The notes: generated by a model from the letters alone, not told the origin. Positions 36,086 to 47,801 are shown, numbered from the stretch's first letter. The stretch is DNA of 64,000 nt from Allobogoriella deserti (GCF_042680605.1 NZ_JBHUEE010000002.1:124001-188000), one strand, 5' to 3'. Made by a program: numbers and translations.

Positions 36086-36114
36086 GTGACCGGGCCGCCA
36101 CACGGCCTGGTCAC
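36086..36114. terminator. hairpin after the GH1 gene
   Basis: A 12-bp stem (GTGACCGGGCCG with CGGCCTGGTCAC, one G-T wobble) around a 5-nt loop starts 5 nt after the GH1 stop. It probably ends the transporter-glycosidase transcript. The sulfatase 140 bp downstream would then need its own promoter. Confidence 0.6.
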
Positions 36115-36253
36115 GCCCGACCGACCCGTCGTCGAGAGTAGCCGATTCCGCGGAAAGCCGACGTTTGAACATCCGCTTTCAGCGCAAGTGGCAGCACTCG
36201 GCGCGGATCCACAGCACTCGGCCCCCATCCGGCGCACAAGGAGAGGAACCACG

Positions 36254-37738
36254 ATGAGTCGCCGTCGTCCGAACATCCTCATGGTCCTGACCGACGATCA
36301 CGCCTCGCACGCCGTCGGCGCGTACGGGTCGGTGGTCAACCGCACCCCCCGCATGGACGAGATCGCCGAGCACGGCTGGGTGATGGAGAATTGCTTCTGC
36401 ACCAACTCGATCTGCACGCCCAGCCGGGCTTCGATTCTCACCGGCACGTACAGCCACATCAACGGCGTTACGACACTGTCCACGCCCATGGACCGCGAGC
36501 TGCCCACGTTCGTCAGCCGCCTGCACGAGGAGGGGTACCGCACCGGGATCGTCGGCAAGTGGCACCTCGGTGAGGGCGAGGGGAGCCGGCCCCGCGGGTT
36601 CGACCGCTGGGAGATCCTGCGCGACCAGGGCGAGTACTTCGACCCGGTGTTCCGCACCGAGAACGGTGAGACCCGGCGGCATGGGTACGCGACCGACATC
36701 ATCACCGACGTGGCGCTGGATTGGATGGACGAGTGGCACGAGCAGGATCCGGACCGGCCGTGGTGCCTGCTGGTCCACCACAAGGCGCCCCACCGCTCGT
36801 GGGAGCCTGACGCCGCGCACGCCGGGATGTACTCCGACCCCATCCCGGTGCCGACGACCTTCACCGACGACTACGCCACCCGCGGGCTCGCGGCGCACCG
36901 GGCCGCCATGCGGATCGCGGACCATCTGACGCTCGAGGACCTCAAGCAGCATCCGCCGTCGGGTCTGAGCTACGAAGAACTGGCGGTCTGGAAGTACCAG
37001 CGGTACATGGAGGACTACCTGGCCTGCGTGGCGTCGGTGGACGACAACGTGGGCCGTCTGACCGACCGCTTGCGCCAGTACGGGTGGTTCGAGGACACCT
37101 TCTACTCCTACGCCTCCGATCAGGGCTTCTTCCTGGGGGATCACGGCTGGTTCGACAAACGTTTCATGTACGACGAGTCGATCCGGATGCCGCTGCTGCT
37201 CAGCTATCCGGCGGCGCTGCCGGCCGGACGCCGCAGCGACCGGATCGTGACGAACGTCGACTTCGCGCGGACGTTCCTCGAGGCCGCCGGAGTGACGCCG
37301 GATCCGGGCATGCAGGGCACGAGCTTCTTCACGGCACTACGCGACGGCATCCCGAACGATCCGGACCAGGCGCTGTACTACCGCTACTGGGAGAACGACG
37401 ACGGTATCCACGGTGCGCTTGCCCACTACGGCATCCGCACCGACCGCTACAAGCTCATCTACTTCTACAACGACGGACTCGGGCTCCCGGGCACGCGCCG
37501 CAACCTCTACTCACCCGAGTGGGAGCTCTACGACCTAGCCGAGGACCCGGAGGAGTTGAACAACGTGGCGCACGACCCGGCCTACGCGGAGGTGCGAGCC
37601 GAGCTAGAACGCCGGCTCGCCGAGGAGCAGGCCGCGGTCGGGGACGAGCCGTACGAGCTGCCGGTGGACGCCGACGGTCGGCCCACCCGAGTGGTCAACC
37701 CACCCCGGCCGCGGGCAGCCAGCGCCCCCCGGCCCTGA
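36254..37738 (+). CDS. S1 family formylglycine-dependent sulfatase
   Basis: A 494-residue type I sulfatase. The N-terminus RPNILMVLTDDHASHAVGAYG provides the metal-binding Asp14-Asp15. The maturation motif C-T-P-S-R starts at Cys54, which must be oxidised to formylglycine, and is followed by ASILTG. GIVGKWHLGEG, HKAPHRSW and YASDQGFFLGDHGWFDKRFMYDES give further metal and sulfate ligands. There is no signal peptide, so it is a cytoplasmic enzyme acting on imported sulfated sugars, unlike secreted polysaccharide sulfatases. No formylglycine-generating enzyme is encoded in the window. AGGAGAGG precedes the ATG. Its position after the GH1 gene suggests removal of sulfate from the same glycoside. 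The Pro/Arg-rich tail is poorly conserved. Confidence 0.92.
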   Translation: MSRRRPNILMVLTDDHASHAVGAYGSVVNRTPRMDEIAEHGWVMENCFCTNSICTPSRASILTGTYSHINGVTTLSTPMDRELPTFVSRLHEEGYRTGIVGKWHLGEGEGSRPRGFDRWEILRDQGEYFDPVFRTENGETRRHGYATDIITDVALDWMDEWHEQDPDRPWCLLVHHKAPHRSWEPDAAHAGMYSDPIPVPTTFTDDYATRGLAAHRAAMRIADHLTLEDLKQHPPSGLSYEELAVWKYQRYMEDYLACVASVDDNVGRLTDRLRQYGWFEDTFYSYASDQGFFLGDHGWFDKRFMYDESIRMPLLLSYPAALPAGRRSDRIVTNVDFARTFLEAAGVTPDPGMQGTSFFTALRDGIPNDPDQALYYRYWENDDGIHGALAHYGIRTDRYKLIYFYNDGLGLPGTRRNLYSPEWELYDLAEDPEELNNVAHDPAYAEVRAELERRLAEEQAAVGDEPYELPVDADGRPTRVVNPPRPRAASAPRP

Positions 37739-37841
37739 CCTGATAGCGGTATCCGGCCGGGCGCCGTCGCCGTCGCATGAGCGGTCGGCTCCCCGCCGGG
37801 CGCCACCGGGCACCGGGCTCCGGGCGCCGGGCATCGACGAC

Positions 37842-37875
37842 GAGGCCCCCGCACCGACCTGGTACGGGGGGCCTC
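37842..37875 (-). terminator. intrinsic terminator of citrate synthase
   Basis: GAGGCCCCC (37842-37850) pairs perfectly with GGGGGCCTC (37867-37875) across a loop of about 16 nt. It lies 13 nt past the gltA stop on the minus strand and 104 bp past the convergent sulfatase stop, so it may serve both directions. Confidence 0.65.
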
Positions 37876-37887
37876 GCGGCGGACGGC

Positions 37888-39210
<1,323 letters not shown>

Positions 39211-39262
39211 GTGGTTCCTCCTCGCTGGGCACCTGTGGGCGCCGCACCGCATACGTACGTCC

Positions 39263-39323
39263 CCGGGTTCTGCCGGGATCCGGCTACCAACATATGCCAT
39301 CGGCAGAGGTATGCAGAACCCGG
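39263..39323. repeat. 11-bp perfect inverted repeat upstream of gltA
   Basis: CCGGGTTCTGC (39263-39273) and GCAGAACCCGG (39313-39323) are exact complements separated by 39 bp. The loop contains the AT-rich CATATG segment likely to be the gltA -10 region and the small palindrome GCCATCGGC. It could form a long-loop hairpin or be two half-sites for a regulator. Confidence 0.55.
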
Positions 39324-39431
39324 CGAAAGCGGTGGCCTCGCACCGTTCCCGGGCGGTGGCCGCACCAGCCGTGCCCCCGAGCCCCGTGCCGCGCTCCGAC
39401 GCCGTCTCCTCCACCGTGTGAGACCGTCCGG

Positions 39432-39526
39432 GACAGGATCGAGAAGTCGGCACACGAATGACGAGTGGGCACAGGATCGACGAGTGGGCACAGGAATGAC
39501 GAGTGGGCACAGGAATGACGAGTCGG
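39432..39526. repeat. 19-bp tandem repeat array, 5 units (family A)
   Basis: Five abutting 19-bp units on the plus strand: GACAGGATCGAGAAGTCGG, CACACGAATGACGAGTGGG, CACAGGATCGACGAGTGGG, CACAGGAATGACGAGTGGG and CACAGGAATGACGAGTCGG. The consensus CACAGGAWTGACGAGTSGG is the same as in the purK-purE gap. The array ends 22 bp from the stop of the minus-strand aminotransferase gene. The most divergent unit is the one farthest from that stop. Confidence 0.92.
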
Positions 39527-39548
39527 CGGGCCTGGGGTGGGTGTGGGG

Positions 39549-40691
39549 TCAGCGGAGGGAGCCGCCGTCCACGAGCCGGGTCACCGCCTCCTGGACACGT
39601 TCATCCGTGGCCGTCAGCGCCATCCGGACATACCCCTCGCCGGCCGGGCCGTAGAAACTGCCGGGCGCGACGAGGATGCCGCGCTCCGCCAACCGGTCGA
39701 CGATCTCCCACGACGACGCCGAGCCGCTCCGCAGCCACAGGTACAGCCCGGCCACGGAAGCCGGGTCCTGCTCGAGCCCGGCGGTCGCGACAGCCTCCAG
39801 CAGCGCCAGCCGTCGCGCCCGGTAGCGGGCCTTCTGCTCGGCGACGTGGTCGTCGTCGCCCAACGCCGCCGCCATGGCCGCCTGCACGGGCGCCGGCAGG
39901 ATCATCCCCGCGTGCCGCCGCACCTCTCGCATCGGGCCCACCAGGGCCGGATCACCCGCCACGAGCGCGGCGCGGTATCCGGCGAGGTTCGACTGCTTGG
40001 ACAGCGAGTACAGCACCAGGAGGCCGGACGGGTCCTCCCCGCACACGCGCGGGTCCAGCAGGCTCGGGACGCCGTCGCTGGCCCACGGCTCGGCCCAGCC
40101 GAGCTCGGCGTAGCACTCGTCCGAGACCACCACCGCGCCCTGGCGGCGTGCCCAGGTCACGACGGCGGCGAGCTGCTCGACGCCGAGCACGTGCCCGTCC
40201 GGGTTCCCGGGCGAGTTCAGCCAGACGAGGCGCACCCGCTTGTCGTCCGGCCAGGAGTCCGGATCCGCGGGGTCCACGGGTCGCGGCGTCGCGCCGGCGA
40301 GCCGGGCTCCGACGTCGTAGGTGGGGTAGGCCCGCTGCGGATGGAGGACGACGTCGCCGGGTCCCAGCTCGAGCAGGGCCGGCAGGAGCGCGACCGCCTC
40401 TTTGGAACCGATCGTGGGCAGCACGCCGGCCGGTTCAAGGGCGGTCACGCCACGCCGGCGGGCGAACCAGTCGACGATCGCAGTACGCAGCTCGGGTGTC
40501 CCCGCTGTCTGGGGGTATCCCGGCGCGTCGGCCGCTGCGACGAGCGCGTGGCGTGCCACCGCCGGGGTCGGGTCGACCGGCGTCCCGACCGACAGGTCCA
40601 CGATGCCGCCGGGATGCGCACCGGCTCGCTCCTTGGCCCCGGTCAGGGAGTCCCAGGGGAAGTCGGGCAGTGCCGTGCCGTGCAGCGGCAC
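39549..40691 (-). CDS. dapC: succinyldiaminopimelate transaminase DapC
   Basis: A 380-residue fold type I PLP aminotransferase that converts N-succinyl-2-amino-6-oxopimelate to N-succinyl-LL-diaminopimelate, two steps after DapD. The PLP-binding core is intact: VVVSDECYAELGW holds the Asp and Tyr, and YSLSKQSNLAGYRAALV holds the Schiff-base Lys. The N-terminus FPWDSLTGAKERAGAHPGGIVDLSVGTPVDPTP is typical of actinobacterial DapC rather than generic AspC. The GTG start comes 1 nt after the ferredoxin stop, matching the widespread fdxA-dapC pairing. The 19-bp repeat array follows its stop. Confidence 0.93.
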   Translation of the reverse strand: MPLHGTALPDFPWDSLTGAKERAGAHPGGIVDLSVGTPVDPTPAVARHALVAAADAPGYPQTAGTPELRTAIVDWFARRRGVTALEPAGVLPTIGSKEAVALLPALLELGPGDVVLHPQRAYPTYDVGARLAGATPRPVDPADPDSWPDDKRVRLVWLNSPGNPDGHVLGVEQLAAVVTWARRQGAVVVSDECYAELGWAEPWASDGVPSLLDPRVCGEDPSGLLVLYSLSKQSNLAGYRAALVAGDPALVGPMREVRRHAGMILPAPVQAAMAAALGDDDHVAEQKARYRARRLALLEAVATAGLEQDPASVAGLYLWLRSGSASSWEIVDRLAERGILVAPGSFYGPAGEGYVRMALTATDERVQEAVTRLVDGGSLR

Positions 40692-40692
40692 G

Positions 40693-41010
40693 TCAGTCCT
40701 GCGGGGGGAGCGCAGCGACCAGCGGGTGGTCCTTGTCGATCATGCCCATCTTGGCGGCACCGCCCGGCGAGCCGATGTCGTCGAAGAACTCGACGTTGGC
40801 CTTGTAGTAGTCGGCCCAGATGCTGGGGGTGTCGTCCTCGTAGTAGATGGCCTCGACCGGGCACACCGGTTCGCATGCGCCACAGTCCACGCACTCGTCC
40901 GGGTGGATGTACAGCATCCGCTTGCCTTCGTAGATGCAGTCCACCGGGCATTCGTCGACGCACGCCAGGTCCTTGACGTCCACACAGGGCTGGGCGATGA
41001 CGTAGGTCAC
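40693..41010 (-). CDS. fdxA: 7Fe ferredoxin
   Basis: A 105-residue seven-iron ferredoxin, a low-potential electron carrier. The N-terminal cysteine pattern CVDVKDLACVDECPVDC supplies the 3Fe-4S cluster and the last ligand of the second cluster, and CVDCGACEPVCP the 4Fe-4S cluster. The C-terminal extension after IWADYYKANVEFFDD is typical of the actinobacterial form. A clear GAAAGGA SD precedes the GTG. It is co-transcribed with dapC, 1 nt downstream. The redox partner is not encoded nearby. Confidence 0.95.
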   Translation of the reverse strand: MTYVIAQPCVDVKDLACVDECPVDCIYEGKRMLYIHPDECVDCGACEPVCPVEAIYYEDDTPSIWADYYKANVEFFDDIGSPGGAAKMGMIDKDHPLVAALPPQD

Positions 41011-41122
41011 GGAGGCCTTCCTTTCGTCTCGAGCGGGACGCACGCGGCGGCCGGTCCGTCCAGTATCGCGCAGGGAGCGGCGTGACGACGACCGCGCGGG
41101 GACTCGGGGCACGATGTGAGAC

Positions 41123-41365
41123 ATGACTGATACTGCGCCGTCGTCACCCCCGCCGTGGACCCGCTGGCAGATCGGCGAACGGGTGGTCGTGCGATACCGG
41201 GCCGAGGACGGGCTGCATGATGCCCTCGGTGATCTGCTCGACGTTGCCGAGGACGGCGTCGTCGTACGCACGCGGCGCGGTGACGTGCGCGTGCCCGGCG
41301 AGGCGATGGTCACCGGCAAGCGGGTGCCGCCGCCTCCGCCGCGCAGGCGGCCGCGCGCGGACTGA
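41123..41365 (+). CDS. small conserved actinobacterial protein, SH3-barrel-like
   Basis: An 80-residue soluble protein. RWQIGERVVVRYRAEDGLHDALGDLLDVAEDGVVVRTRRGDVRVPGEAMVTGKRVPPPPPRR reads as five short beta strands, like an SH3-type barrel. It resembles the N-terminal domain that precedes GNAT acetyltransferases in several actinobacteria, where a V-x-G-K-R-V-P-P-x-P ending is usual. No catalytic domain follows here. It is divergent from the ferredoxin gene, with a 112-bp gap. Function unknown. Confidence 0.65.
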   Translation: MTDTAPSSPPPWTRWQIGERVVVRYRAEDGLHDALGDLLDVAEDGVVVRTRRGDVRVPGEAMVTGKRVPPPPPRRRPRAD

Positions 41366-41383
41366 CCGGAGTGCGTAGCGGGC

Positions 41384-43612
41384 TCAGCCGCCGCCGTCTC
41401 CGTTCCCGCCGCCGTTACCTCCGTTGCCATCGCCGTTGCCGCCGTCACCGCCGCTGTCGTCACCGTCACCGCCACCTCCGGACGAGGGCGGCGAACCGCA
41501 GACGACGTGGTTCCACGGCGAGTACGTCCAGTTCCAGCTCTCCTCGTCGACCACCTCGCCGTCCCGCGAGCGGGTGCGCGTCACGGTCACCGAGAAGCCG
41601 TTCTGACCGCCCGATTCCGGGACACACTCGGGAGAGGGGTTGTAGACGGTCTGCGGGCTGACGATGTTGTACGGATCGGAGGTGGACGTCTGGACGTCCC
41701 ACACATCCGTGCCCCAGAGCCGGGCGTGGACGCGGTCCGAGCTGACCCAGGCCTCCACGAGGACGCCGTAGTCGGTGTTGTTGCGCCACACCATGTCGAT
41801 GGATGGCTCCCACAGCGTGGCCTCGCGGCCCTGGGGGTAGCGGTCGAACCAGCGGCTGTGCGGGGTGTGCTCGACGTCATCCATACCGGCGAGGAAGGCG
41901 ACGTTGTACAGGGTCGTGGACAGCTGGGACAGGCCACCGCCGACGGCCTCGGACTCGAAGCCGTCCTCGACGACGCCGGAGGAGACGTAGCCGTTGGCGG
42001 CGGAGATCGGACCGATGACGTCGAGCAGCGAGAACTCCTCGCCCGGCATGATCAGGGTGCCGCTGGCCTTGTCCGCGCCGACCTGGAGATTGGTGGTGCG
42101 GACCGGGTTGTAGGGCATCGGGGTCGAGAACTCGGAGATCACCTCGTTCACGCCGAGCTCCTCGGCGTCCTCCGTGGTGAACTCGGGCTCGGACTCGACG
42201 AGCTCGACCTCGGCGGTGCGTTCTCCGGAGGTGCCGGCCTGCTTGACGGCGCGGGCGAGCTGGTCCGGATCGAGGCCGGTGCCGGTGGACGAGGGGCGGA
42301 TCTCCGGGCCGTCACTGCCGAGGACGATGCGGGCGTCCTCCCCTGCCGTCTCGATGTCCGGGTTGACCTCGGTCACCTCGTCGGCGAGGCCCTCGCCGTC
42401 GAGGCGTAGCTCGAGTGCGCCGTCCCGGGCCTCGAACGTCGCGTGCGAGGCGAGCTGGTCCGGACCGAGCTCGGCGAGCTGGTCGCCGACCTCGACGGTC
42501 ACCGAACCGGACACGAGCGGCTCCGCCTGCTCGGTGAGCGCGGTCTCGACGGCGTCCGGCCCGATATCGGGCGCCACCTCCTCGGTCGACAGCTCGATGG
42601 GACGCTCCTCGGTGAGCCAGCCCTCGGCGATCTGCTCGGTCGCGGCGTCGACGTCGACGGCGGTTCCCGGTTCCGGTTCGGTGACCTCCGGTGTGGTCCC
42701 GGAGAAGGCGATCGCCCCCTCGACCGGTGCCACGTCGAGCTCGGTCGCGGACGACTGCACCGCCTCCCGCAGGGCCGCCTCGTCGTGCTCGGTGACGGGG
42801 TCGACGGCACCGAGCCCGAACGCACGGCCCCAGAGCACACGCGGATCGAGCGTGAAGCCGACCAGATCATCCACGGTGGTCTCGGCGTCGAATCTCAGGC
42901 CGGTGGAGGCCGGGTCGATGCTGGAGACACCCTCACCGACGGTGACCGGGACCTGTTCCTCCGCGACCGGACCCAGTTCCCGCTCGAGCCGGTCGACCGC
43001 CTCGTTGCCGGACATCCCGCCGATCGGCACCCCGGCGACGGTCGCACCTGTGGGGACCCGGTCGCCGAGGAACCAGGCGGCCGCCCCGTAGGCGGCGGCG
43101 AGGACGACCACGACCAGGAGCGTCACCAGAGCCGCGCGCCGACCGCGGCGGGGCCGGTCCGTCTCCGGTGCGAAGGCGGCCATCGGGTCCTCCTGGTGCG
43201 AGGTGGCGTCCGGATCGGCCGTTGCCGACGGGTGCGCGGACGCTCCTGCGGCGGCGTCGGTCGCGGGCGCTTCCTCGGGCGTGATGACGGTGGTCTCCGT
43301 CACGTCCTCGTCCCGTGTCGCGGCGGACCCGGCGGCGGTGCCCTCCGCGTCCTCGGGCCCGTCCGGTGAGGGCGCCGTCGCGCTCTCCAAGGCCGCCGTC
43401 CCGGGCTCGCCATCACTGCCGGGGTCGGCCTCGGAGCGGCCCGAGGCGAGGTCCTCGTCCGCGGGCGGCGGGGGCGGGGGGACCTCGTCCGGGTCGCGCT
43501 GGCGCCGATCGAGCACACGGTCCAGGTCCGCCATCCCGGAGCCCGGCTCCGGGGCGCCGTCGTCCGGCGTCGCGTTCTCGCGCCCGTGCTCGGGCGTGCG
43601 GTCGTCAGTCAC
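41384..43612 (-). CDS. VanW family membrane-anchored protein with peptidoglycan-binding-like domains
   Basis: A 742-residue surface protein. Order: an acidic, low-complexity cytoplasmic N-terminus (1-155); one membrane helix (about 158-184); two PG_binding_4/YkuD_2-type repeats (about 215-330 and 350-430), each with a short GATVAGVPIGGMSGNEAVDRL-like or EVAPDIGPDAVETAL-like motif; and a VanW domain (about 494-630, FSLLDVIGPISAANGYVSSGVV, VGGGLSQLSTTLYNVAF, HSRWFDRYPQGREATLWEP). A Gly/Asn/Asp-rich tail encoded by a simple GC-rich triplet run ends it. VanW domains accompany vancomycin-resistance clusters, but their activity is unknown. The GTG start is 7 nt from a TAGGGA box, perhaps leaderless. 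Confidence 0.88.
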   Translation of the reverse strand: MTDDRTPEHGRENATPDDGAPEPGSGMADLDRVLDRRQRDPDEVPPPPPPADEDLASGRSEADPGSDGEPGTAALESATAPSPDGPEDAEGTAAGSAATRDEDVTETTVITPEEAPATDAAAGASAHPSATADPDATSHQEDPMAAFAPETDRPRRGRRAALVTLLVVVVLAAAYGAAAWFLGDRVPTGATVAGVPIGGMSGNEAVDRLERELGPVAEEQVPVTVGEGVSSIDPASTGLRFDAETTVDDLVGFTLDPRVLWGRAFGLGAVDPVTEHDEAALREAVQSSATELDVAPVEGAIAFSGTTPEVTEPEPGTAVDVDAATEQIAEGWLTEERPIELSTEEVAPDIGPDAVETALTEQAEPLVSGSVTVEVGDQLAELGPDQLASHATFEARDGALELRLDGEGLADEVTEVNPDIETAGEDARIVLGSDGPEIRPSSTGTGLDPDQLARAVKQAGTSGERTAEVELVESEPEFTTEDAEELGVNEVISEFSTPMPYNPVRTTNLQVGADKASGTLIMPGEEFSLLDVIGPISAANGYVSSGVVEDGFESEAVGGGLSQLSTTLYNVAFLAGMDDVEHTPHSRWFDRYPQGREATLWEPSIDMVWRNNTDYGVLVEAWVSSDRVHARLWGTDVWDVQTSTSDPYNIVSPQTVYNPSPECVPESGGQNGFSVTVTRTRSRDGEVVDEESWNWTYSPWNHVVCGSPPSSGGGGDGDDSGGDGGNGDGNGGNGGGNGDGGG

Positions 43613-43731
43613 TCAGTAGTCCCTATCCCCCTGGGCCCGGCGCGGACCCTCATGCATGCTAGTCGCCGAGCCGGGCGCACCCGCTGTGCGGCGCGCGCCG
43701 TCACCACATCGTTACTCGCGACCCCGGCGGG

Positions 43732-44235
43732 TCAGGACAGTGTCCGGAGCCGTCCCAGGTGGTGGACCAGTCCACCCGTCCCGGTCGATCCTGCTGCGAC
43801 GTCGACGACGTCACCGACGACGACGTCGTGGTCCCCGGCGGTGCGGATCCAGGCCGTCCGGCACTCGAGCCACCCCTGCGCCGGTTCGATGAGGGCGGCG
43901 CCGCTGTGCGGACCCCGGCGGTGCTCGATGCCGACGAGCTGGCCGACGGCGGGACGGCCGGGTTCGGCGAGCCGTTCGGCGGCGACCGAGCCGGAACCGT
44001 CCAGGATGCTCAACGCCCAGCTGTCGACCTCGTCGAGCGCCTCTCGCAACCGGGCGTCGGTGTGCACGCAGAAGAGCACCATCGGCGGTCGCAGCGAGAC
44101 CGAGGCGACCGCCGTGGCGGTCATGGCCAGGTCGAGCCTGCCGTGGCGGACGGCGACGACGGTCACGCCGCCGGGCAGGCGCGCCATGGTGGCGCGGAAG
44201 TCGTGGACGAGTTGCTCGCTGCGGACCTCGCTCAC
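43732..44235 (-). CDS. flavin reductase-like FMN-binding protein
   Basis: A 167-residue split-barrel flavoprotein of the flavin reductase domain family, which reduces FMN or FAD with NAD(P)H for partner oxygenases. FRATMARLPGGVTVVAV, AMTATAVASVSLRPPMVLFCV, SWALSILDG and the C-terminal HDVVVGDVVDVAAG match the family. The family phosphate-binding contacts are in the TATAVASVSLRPP loop. No oxygenase partner is present in the window. The GTG start overlaps the upstream DUF6113-like gene stop by 4 nt, making the mshB, DUF6113-like and flavin reductase genes one transcript. Confidence 0.85.
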   Translation of the reverse strand: MSEVRSEQLVHDFRATMARLPGGVTVVAVRHGRLDLAMTATAVASVSLRPPMVLFCVHTDARLREALDEVDSWALSILDGSGSVAAERLAEPGRPAVGQLVGIEHRRGPHSGAALIEPAQGWLECRTAWIRTAGDHDVVVGDVVDVAAGSTGTGGLVHHLGRLRTLS

Positions 44236-44654
44236 GGCCGTCCGTCCTCCCGTGTGCCACGCGGCCGGTCGGAGAACAGCGACCGGGGCATCAGTGCCGC
44301 GGCGGCCCCGGCCACCGGCGCACCGAGCAACCAGATCCGGCTGACCAGGTCGTCGGTCACCAACACGTCTCGTCCGGGTCCGAGGAAGGTCAACCCGAGA
44401 ACCACGACGACGGCGGTCAGCAGGTACAGCACCATTCCGGCGCGGTCGGCCGCGGCGCGCGCGAAGAGCCCGCCGAGGAGGACGAGCAGGAGCGCGAAGA
44501 GCAGCCCTTCCGGCAGTCCGTCGTCGCCCCAACGGTGCGCGAGAGTGCCGCACAGCCCGACGAGCACGCCGACGACGACCGCGGCGACGTGTGCGGCGAT
44601 GCCGACGGGTGCGTCGGTGCTCATGGCCTCCTGGTCCTGGACCGGTTCGGTCAT
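44232..44654 (-). CDS. small four-helix membrane protein (DUF6113-like)
   Basis: A 140-residue integral membrane protein with four hydrophobic helices, starting about residues 18, 48, 74 and 107. The segment AAVVVGVLVGLCGTLAHR in helix 1 and RIWLLGAPVAGAAAALMPR in helix 4 resemble DUF6113 family proteins, which commonly follow mshB in actinobacteria. The function is not known. The start overlaps the mshB stop and the stop overlaps the flavin reductase start, each by 4 nt, so the three are tightly coupled. The cytoplasmic C-terminus is basic. Confidence 0.7.
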   Translation of the reverse strand: MTEPVQDQEAMSTDAPVGIAAHVAAVVVGVLVGLCGTLAHRWGDDGLPEGLLFALLLVLLGGLFARAAADRAGMVLYLLTAVVVVLGLTFLGPGRDVLVTDDLVSRIWLLGAPVAGAAAALMPRSLFSDRPRGTREDGRP

Positions 44655-45760
44655 ACCCGTGCGCCACCGAGGTAGGCGGCCAGCCGATCCAGCCCGTGGG
44701 TGCCGGCCAGCCGGTCCCGTGTCAGGCCGTCCACGGTGCGCGGGTCGGTCAGCTCGGAGACGAGGTCGCGGCCGGAGGCCAGGCGCAGGCCGGCGGTGCC
44801 CAGGATCGGCTGGAGCATACCGTTGCTGAGGGCGAACCAGCCGACCAGCGGCAGGCCACGCTGCTCCGGGCGTGAGCGGTCGAGCAGGCGGGTCGCCTGG
44901 ATCTGGGTACGGTGCGCGTGCAGCGCCTCCGCCAGCACGGGCAGCACCGGCTTGATGTCAAGCGTGAGGTCGACCGACTCGAGCGGGACCACGCGCGAGG
45001 GCACGTCGCCGTCGGCGGGACTCGCGCCGAGCACGTCGCCCCGCAGGCCGAACTGCGGATCGTGCTCGACCATCTCTTCCAACCAGTGCAGCGCCGCGCG
45101 GTAACGCTCCTCCGCATTGACCGGCCACGCGAGGACGGGCACGAACCACGGGTCGAGCCCGTCGAGCGGGTCGTCCTCGTCCTCGACCGGTGGGGCGTCG
45201 GCCGCGAGCTCGACCGCGCGCATGGTGACGTGGTGGACGTGCACGTGGTCGGGATGCCCGTAGCCACCGCCCGGCTCGTCCGTGAGGACCACCTGTGGGC
45301 GGCACTGGCGCAGGAGCGCGGCCAGCAGCCGGGCGGCCACCTCGACGGCGACGCCGGAGAATGCGTCCGGCCCGGCCTCCTCTCCCGGCCCGGCCAGGCC
45401 CGGGCGGATCCACGCCATACCGGAGTCGGTGAACCGGGTGGGCCGCCGCGCCTCCAATCCGGGCTGGGTATCGAGGAAGCGGTGGGCGGTCAGGCCGAGG
45501 GCTCGCAGTGCCCGGCCGATCTCGTGCTCGCGCTCGTGGGCGAGCGACTGGGGGTCGGTGGCCAGGTGCGCCAGCTCCGGCGGGATGACCTCGCCGCGTT
45601 CGCCGCGGGTGGCGGTGACCACCGTCGTCGGCACGCCGGCGGCGGCGGCCGTGGCGAGGACCGTCCCGGCGCCGAGTGTCTCGTCGTCCGGGTGGGCGAA
45701 CACGCCGAACACTCCGCCGGTGGCCAGCGGCGCATGGGAGAGGGCGTGCGGGTCGCTCAT
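44651..45760 (-). CDS. mshB: PIG-L deacetylase, MshB-like (mycothiol synthesis)
   Basis: A 369-residue zinc-dependent deacetylase, probably converting GlcNAc-inositol to GlcN-inositol in mycothiol synthesis. The zinc motif AHPDDETLGAGTVLA (His, two Asp), the core AHEREHEIGRALRALGLTAHRFLD and the third ligand region GGGYGHPDHVHVHHVTMRAVE are intact. Gene neighbours (typA upstream, DUF6113-like downstream) match the usual actinobacterial mshB context. The close paralogue Mca, an amidase for mycothiol conjugates, cannot be excluded by eye. GGAGGG immediately precedes the ATG chosen at 45760. An upstream in-frame start (45796) would add a poorly conserved tail. Confidence 0.8.
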   Translation of the reverse strand: MSDPHALSHAPLATGGVFGVFAHPDDETLGAGTVLATAAAAGVPTTVVTATRGERGEVIPPELAHLATDPQSLAHEREHEIGRALRALGLTAHRFLDTQPGLEARRPTRFTDSGMAWIRPGLAGPGEEAGPDAFSGVAVEVAARLLAALLRQCRPQVVLTDEPGGGYGHPDHVHVHHVTMRAVELAADAPPVEDEDDPLDGLDPWFVPVLAWPVNAEERYRAALHWLEEMVEHDPQFGLRGDVLGASPADGDVPSRVVPLESVDLTLDIKPVLPVLAEALHAHRTQIQATRLLDRSRPEQRGLPLVGWFALSNGMLQPILGTAGLRLASGRDLVSELTDPRTVDGLTRDRLAGTHGLDRLAAYLGGARV

Positions 45761-45860
45761 CCCTCCATCATGACGCGTCCTCGCCGCGGACGGCACATCT
45801 CGTGCCGTTCGGCCGTAGCAGGTCCCGCCCGCGAGGTTCGGGGACGCGCGGTGCGCGGCC

Positions 45861-47801
<1,941 letters not shown>

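Larger units (their letters stand above)
39211..39548. other. 338-bp intergenic region, gltA promoter side
   Basis: No gene is seen between the gltA start and the dapC-type aminotransferase stop. The region contains, from low to high coordinate, a CATACGTACG motif near 39250, an 11-bp inverted repeat (39263-39323), and a five-unit 19-bp tandem array (39432-39526). The gltA promoter should lie within the inverted-repeat segment, where the AT-richest stretch (AACATATGCC) occurs. Confidence 0.7.

Noticed and set aside
39432..39526. Possible CRISPR array
   Set aside because: Units are 19 bp and directly abutting with no unique spacers, and there are no cas genes. It is a plain tandem repeat.
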